A stretch of 64,000 nt of DNA. Source: Taiwanofungus camphoratus (Eukaryota > Basidiomycota > Agaricomycetes > Polyporales > Taiwanofungaceae). Below the pieces are notes generated by a model. That model was not told the origin of the DNA and did no database searches. It saw only the letters and a list, made by a program, of their open reading frames with translations. The position numbers were made by a program, and so were the translations under genes. Where the stretch lies: positions 3,472,001 to 3,536,000 of the forward strand of contig CP021220.1 in the NCBI GenBank assembly GCA_003999685.1, written 5' to 3'. Below, piece after piece: positions 59,122-64,000 of this stretch (positions are counted from its first letter, which is position 1; the number at the start of each line of letters is the position of its first letter).

Positions 59122-60932
59122 TCAGTGCACGACGTGGTGGTGGAAGCTCAGCAGCAGCAGCGCGTCCTCCACCCGCACGCCCGTCTGGAACCGCGCCCCC
59201 GCACCCACCTTCTCCAGCGCCGCGCACCGCAGCCCGCCCGGCCCCGGCGAGCTCCCCGGCGACGGCGTCACCGCCTCCTCGCACTCCTCCTCGCTCCCCA
59301 CGTCCGAGTGCGCCTCCACCTTCACCCGCAGCGCTCCCCGCGTCTGCGTGCGCGGCGACGCCGCAGACGAGCGCGACGACGGCACCGGCGTCCCCGCGCG
59401 GCTCACGCTCCGCGACTGCGCCCCGTACGTCGCCAGGCTCACGTCGTCCGCGAGCATCATCTCGTCCCCGTCCCCATCCTCGCCCTCCTCGTCCTCGTTC
59501 TCCGCGTCCCCGTCCCCATCCACATCCATTTCCACGTCCCCATCCCCGTCCCCGTCGCCCTCGCGCCGCGCGCGCTTCCGCGCCGTCTGCCGCAGGTTCC
59601 TAAACCAGTTCGTCACCTTCCCCACGTCCATGCCGATCTCGAGCGCAAGCGCGCCCCGCTCTTCGATCGACGGCGTCGCCGTGCGCCGAAACAGCGTCTT
59701 CAGCGCCGCGAGCTGGTGCGGCTCCGGGCGCGTGCGCCGCGACCGCGGCGCTGCGTGTGCGTGGGCGCGGTACGGCGACGCGCGTGGGGACGCGGCGCCG
59801 CTGCTGCCGCTGGGCGAGCGGCGGGCGGGGACGGCGCCGTCGGGCTGGGAGCGGGTGGGCGGCGGCGGTTTGCGGTGGGACGGGGGCTGGGTCCGGGGCC
59901 GCGGCTGTGGATGCGGGGGCAGGGCGAGCGAGGGGTGCCGCGTCGCGGGGGGCACGGCGAGGGAGGGGTGCGCGGCGCCCGCGGCGGGGGGGAACGGCGA
60001 GAACGTGCGCGCCTTGGGGTGTGCGGGGGGCGCGGGGGGCGCGGGGGGCTGCGCGTCCTCCTCCTCCCTGCGCTTCTTCGCGATGGACCGCTGGTTCTGG
60101 AACCAGTTCGTGATGCTCTGGTAGCGCCTGCAACGGAGTAAATAACGTGATCGTCAGTATGCGTCCGCGTCGCTAGGCGCCCGGAAGAGCAGGGGCGGGT
60201 GCGTACATGCCGATCCTGTCGCCGAGCTCCTCGCGCTCCTCCTTCGACGGGTGCGGGTTGGTGTCGTAGAGCTTGCGCAGCTCCTCGGTCTGCGCGGCCG
60301 ACGGGCGCGAGCGCGCCTTGCGTGCCATGCTGTTGTTGTCCGGCTCGAAGAGATGGCGGTGTTGCGGGTTCCCCGCGTAGAAAAGCGATTGCTGCTGGGG
60401 CGTGCGCGCGGCCCCCGAGTGCAGCGGGTGCGAGATGCGCAGGTGCTCGTCGTCGGAAAAGTCGTCAAACTCGGTCGAGAGCGACGGGGGTGCGGAGACA
60501 GAGGCGATGAGAGCAGAGATGGGGGGCAGCTCGACCTGCGCGGCAGACGAGGACGCCGCGTTATGAGCGCCGCTGCTGCCCTTGTGCCGCTTCTTGGACG
60601 AGGCACGCTTGTTCTGGAACCACGAGTTGACGGTCTTTGTCTCCCTGTTACGCACAATGAGCCACCCGCCGAGCAGAAAAATGCAGCCAGGAAAGGAAAG
60701 GAAAGGGCAGGACGCACATGCCGAGGCGTTCTGCGAGCGCGGTGCGCTCCTCGAGCGGGGGGTGCTCGTTTTTGTCGTACAGCTCGTTGAGGGCGGCGAG
60801 CTGGAAGGCGGAATGGCGATGCCTGGGTTTCTTGGGGTGGTTGTCCATGTGCACGGACGAGCTGGGTTGGGTCGGGGGCGGGGGTGCAGCGGGGAGGGGG
60901 GAATGGGACCACGCTGCGAAGGAGGGCAGCAT
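59122..60932 (-). CDS. Transcription factor with three homeodomains
   Basis: ATG 60932 (MLPSFAAWSHSPLPAAPPPP) leads to homeodomain 1 (RHRHSAFQLAALNELYDKN to NSWFQNKRASSKKR), homeodomain 2 near residue 200 (RSRPSAAQTEELRKLYDTNP to TNWFQNQRSIAKKR) and homeodomain 3 near residue 385 (RRTRPEPHQLAALKTLF to TNWFRNLRQTARKR). Each keeps the WF-N-R core of recognition helix 3. The spacer between 2 and 3 is Pro/Ala/Arg-rich. After homeodomain 3 comes an acidic GD-repeat stretch (EGDGDGDGDVEMDVDGDGD), then a Ser-rich tail ending SFHHHVVH. Two introns interrupt the Met codon after RLG and after RIG, the same position in homeodomains 1 and 2; homeodomain 3 has none. Length is about 540 residues. It is a nuclear DNA-binding protein of unknown targets, perhaps developmental by analogy with other basidiomycete homeodomain factors. 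Confidence 0.9.
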
Positions 60933-61963
60933 GGAGGAGAAGAGAAAAAAGAGAGGGGGGAGACGGATAAGAAGGGCTCTGACAAAGCTAGGGGCCGGGG
61001 GTGGATCGGCTCTTTAAGGTATGAAAATTAAGCAGTGGACTTATACAGCAGTCCGTTCAGCAATTGTCCCACGGCGTCTGGCGGCTCCTGTTCATCACTC
61101 GACAATCCCGATGTCGGCCGTCCCAGTAATTCCTATTGCTGGTTCCGGAAGCCGTTGGATCTCTGCTTGTCCTCTGGCAGCTGTGTATCAACGGCGGCGG
61201 CTTCTCAGCATGCACGCAGTACTAACGACGCCAAGTGCCGCGCTAGATGGCTGCGATAAAAGGCTATGGAAGAAAACAAATGGACGGTATGGAAGCGGGC
61301 GGATTATATTAGACGTGCCTGTGTGTTCATGAATGACTCTCCGCGCACGTGGTCTGGGTCATTTCTGCTTGTTCACTTATGGGCGCTTATTATATATCTC
61401 CCGGCTGCCATATGCGGCACACCTGATGATAATCCGTCTGACTTTCCTGCTCAACATGCTCCTTGTTCCCCGTCCCTCGCTTCTCGTCCTCATGGCCCAC
61501 CCCGCAACGACCCCCCCCATGTGTCGGTAGCTCCCCGCCCCTCCTCTATCCAGCACCCGCCGCACCGTCCATATCTTTGATGTCTACTCGTCTCCTCGCT
61601 CGTCATCCAGCACCTCAAGCCCGAGCAGCCATGTCTTCTTCCCCAGTGCCAGCAGCCTTGGGCACCAGCAACCAAAGTCTGTTACCACTTTGGCAACCTT
61701 TGTAGGACAACACGTCAAGAGGATTGCCATACGAGCTGCATTTCATCTCACACCGAGTGCCACTTTGCCCTCAAGCCACTCGCAACTCTATTCACGTCTA
61801 AAAATATGGCGCCCGGTGCGATAGCAACACCATAAGTAGTCATTAGTGTAAATGCGATATATGGATACATGGTTACAGTCGTCTCCTGTACTGAATCGAA
61901 ATGTAGTGCGACCCCGTGACGCGACCCCAGCGGCCGTGCGAACGTCCGATGCCCCGCATCACA
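60933..61963. other. Homeodomain gene promoter and 3' flank of pantothenate kinase
   Basis: About 1 kb between two minus-strand genes. TATA-like TTATTATATATC lies near 61.39 kb, some 450 bp upstream of the homeodomain ATG. Open frames on the plus strand (61.0-61.7 kb) are short and without domains. G+C is much lower than in the homeodomain gene. Confidence 0.4.
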
Positions 61964-63782
61964 TCATGCGTCCTCCTGCTCTCCCCCAATGTTCTTAATC
62001 CACGCTCCAATAGCGCCGCTGATAACCATTGTCAGCTTCTTATGTCACAGTGCAGCATCCAGCCAGCAGAAGCCACTTACAGGAAGCCCTCGTGCCGGAG
62101 GAAGAGCGCCCGCTTAGTCCCCTTACTCCAGAACCTTATAGCGTACGACAGTGTGCTGATAGTCGCCGCATGGCCTGGGGGGTTGAGGATGAACGATCAG
62201 TCAGACATGGCACAGAGCTAGTCAGATGCAGGAGATGGGCCGTGGCGTACCGCGAATGTAGAAACCGCCGAAGTAGATTCGGTCTAGATTGTACTTCTCC
62301 GCGTTCATGTAGCTGCACAACACTGTATCAGACCACACTCTTCTTCGCCAAAACGAGAACGCTCCGACGCACGCTATCTGCCCGATGTTGTTGGAGACGG
62401 CATACAGAAGGCTCTTGCTGATGTCCTCCGGGGAGAAGGTGCCTTTTTTGCCACTCTTCTTGAACACTTTGCCGAACGAACTGGCAATTATCGTCGACTT
62501 CAGTCCGAGCTTGCTGTAGTCTTGGCCATAGATGTCTCCCACGAGCATGTCCACCTTCGAATTGTCCCCCTTCTCTGACAGCGACAGAATTTCTTTGAAG
62601 GTCTTCGTCAGTTTTCCAAGAACAGAATACATCGGTTGTGCTCCTCACCGTCGAACGTAGTCGCAGGTGTCAGCAAGCTCAGAAGACCCCACAACGTTCC
62701 ACCACCCAGACTTGTCCCGCTGACTCGCTCAAATGACCCGTTCTCATCGACCTTGATGATCGACACGCCTGACCCGATGTTCACGAGCAGGCACGGCAGC
62801 TGCGGTGTCGGATGCTGCACGAACGACACTGCATACTTTGGAGGATCCGGGCTCGGGCGTTCGAGCACGCCCGCCGGTGGCAGGTGCGACACCGAATGGA
62901 TGAGCTCGTCGGAAAAGTAGTACACCTCGTCCGGGATGAGCGTGATGAACTTCAGCCCTTCAATGAGGCACTCCATCTCGTCCTCACGGTGCACCTCGAC
63001 GCGCAGCGACGACCCGAAGAGCTCGTGGAACCGGTGTGCGCCGCCGCCCGTCGCCATGATCTTCACGCCGCGGCGCATCTCCTCGAGCGGGACGCCGTTC
63101 AGCTTCGCGCTGCGCTCGATGAGCGCCTGGATGAACGCGACACATGCGTCGATGTGCTCCGTCTCGAAGCGCCCAAAGTTGAGCTGCCCGCCGGGGAAGT
63201 GCTGCACGGACACGCGCCGCAGGAGCGACTCGTGCAGCACGTTGTGGTCGAGCAGCGGGAAGCCGCCGGCGCCGCTGCTGGCGCCGTTGTGCCCGTTTTG
63301 TGCGTCGAGGACGGCGGGGGTGAGGGCGCCGTTGAGCTTGGAGTTGGGCTTTGCTGCGGATGGTGGGGAGTCGCAGATGGGCGCGTCTCTGGTGGGAGAG
63401 GAGGATAGGGGTGTAGATAGGTCGCTGACAGAGGTGGAGCCTTGGGTCGCCGCTATTGACGGTGACCGCGGTGGGTCGGGCGAGCGAGTAAAATAGACAA
63501 CCTTTGCGAGCGACCCCCCAATCTGGAACGGCGAAGATCAGCAACATGTGCGAGATGGCGTGCTAGAAGATGGATCGCACGTCGACCGCGATGTGTGATA
63601 CCGGCTCGATGTAATTGGGCAGGTAGATTCCTCGACTGTCGCGGGTCTATTGTAAGGTCAGAACCACAGGAACATTGGCCCGGGGAGAGCAGACGGACCT
63701 CGGGCGACTCCTCGTCCAGAATCAGCGCACCACGGGTATCGACCTGAATCGCCTTCGCAGCAGGCAACGACGGCCGCGACAT
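61964..63782 (-). CDS. Pantothenate kinase (eukaryotic type)
   Basis: The enzyme phosphorylates pantothenate with ATP, the first step of coenzyme A synthesis. ATG 63782 (MSRPSLPAAKAIQVDTRGAL) is followed by an intron, TRDSRGIYLPNYIEPVSHIA, a second intron and the ATP loop VDIGGSLAKVVYFTRSP. A Ser/Pro- and Ala-rich insert of about 75 residues follows. The ASKHA core then continues: LNFGRFETEHIDACVAFIQA, IMATGGGAHRF, LPCLLVNIGSGVSIIKVDE, SGTSLGGGTLWGLLSLL, DMLVGDIYGQDYSKLGLK, LYAVSNNIGQIA, LDRIYFGGFYIRG, ISTLSYAIRFWSKGTKRALF and GAIGAWIKNI. The end is GGEQEDA with stop TGA 61964-61966. Length is about 470 residues. The stretch 62.9-63.5 kb is clearly richer in G+C than the 3' exons. Confidence 0.94.
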
Positions 63783-64000
63783 GTCGAGGATTGGAAACGG
63801 GTGGTATGGGACTGGATGACTTCAGGGCTGCGCACTCGAGTCAAATACCGGGGATTCGATGAGAAGAACAACCCCACTGCGGGGAGATTCTCGTGCGTTT
63901 TGATCGATAGGCGTACGGCCGACGATGTATAGGGCGAACCTTGAAGTAGAGCAGACGTGGCGCCTGCGGCCCTCGTACGACAAACGCCGCCAGATGGGAC
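63783..64000. other. Upstream flank of pantothenate kinase
   Basis: The last 218 bp of the window should hold the pantothenate kinase promoter. No second gene is visible. Confidence 0.4.

Noticed and set aside
58904-60141. Two long plus-strand open frames (over 330 codons each) opposite the homeodomain gene
   Set aside because: They are antisense shadows in G+C-rich sequence. The minus strand carries the clear homeodomains.
59122-60932. Idea that the homeodomain gene marks a mating-type A locus
   Set aside because: Mating-type loci carry divergent HD1/HD2 pairs, usually next to a mitochondrial intermediate peptidase gene. Here there is one gene with three homeodomains and no such neighbour.

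Overview
The window reads as a nuclear contig from a filamentous basidiomycete, most likely an Agaricomycete. Genes are dense and lie on both strands. Most are broken by many short GT-AG introns (about 50-60 nt in the left five sixths). Several families have basidiomycete-type architectures: a Cdc25-like SH3 protein, the expanded LaeA-like methyltransferases, galactose-binding-like surface proteins with a charged tail, and Kre9-like GPI proteins. I saw no rRNA, tRNA or CRISPR, and nothing recognisable as a transposase, reverse transcriptase, integrase or capsid gene.

Layout. 1-1.1 kb: N-terminal SH3 part of a probable RasGEF (-), running off the left edge. 2.7-3.9 kb: Ist1 (+). 3.9-7.6 kb: a gene-poor tract with some coding-like minus-strand stretches. 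7.6-9.1 kb: SAM methyltransferase (+). 9.1-11.4 kb: gene-poor. 11.4-12.8 kb: an apparently damaged surface-protein gene (-). 13.6-18.5 kb: Ski2 RNA helicase (+), tail to tail with calnexin (-, 18.8-20.9 kb). 21.2-24.9 kb: Snu114 U5 snRNP GTPase (-), head to head with prefoldin subunit 1 (+, 25.2 kb). 27.1-28.5 kb: secreted EF-hand protein (+), converging on Dop1 (-, 28.9-35.8 kb). 36.1-37.7 kb: probable INO80 subunit Ies4 (-). 38.5 kb: ATP synthase subunit e (+). 39.3-41.2 kb: RBBP4/MSI1-type WD40 protein (+). 41.4 kb: RAMP4/Ysy6 (-). 41.9-43.0 kb: Bmt5 rRNA methyltransferase (+). 43.2-44.4 kb: enoyl-CoA hydratase with a peroxisomal AKL tail (+). 44.9-45.9 kb: Atp23 (+). 46.5-47.3 kb: Kre9-like GPI protein (+). 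47.3-49.75 kb: gene-poor. 49.75-53.65 kb: long Ser/Pro-rich protein of unknown function (+). 54.1-57.0 kb: mitochondrial 2-methylisocitrate lyase (-). 57.4-58.25 kb: polytopic membrane protein (-). 59.1-60.9 kb: three-homeodomain protein (-). 62.0-63.8 kb: pantothenate kinase (-).

Most of the genes are housekeeping functions: RNA decay and splicing, ER folding, Golgi-endosome traffic, chromatin, mitochondrial ATP synthase assembly, CoA and propionyl-CoA metabolism. Neighbours do not form one pathway and I see no biosynthetic cluster. Loose thematic links exist (subunit e and Atp23; hydratase, methylisocitrate lyase and pantothenate kinase), but they are probably chance.

The most striking large-scale feature is a sharp rise in G+C that begins inside the 3' end of the unknown gene near 53.1 kb and runs through much of the rest of the window. 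There it comes with longer introns, purine tracts and many spurious long ORFs. The most interesting single gene is the homeodomain protein with three homeodomains, two of which share an intron at the same codon. I did not find a convincing new multi-gene system.
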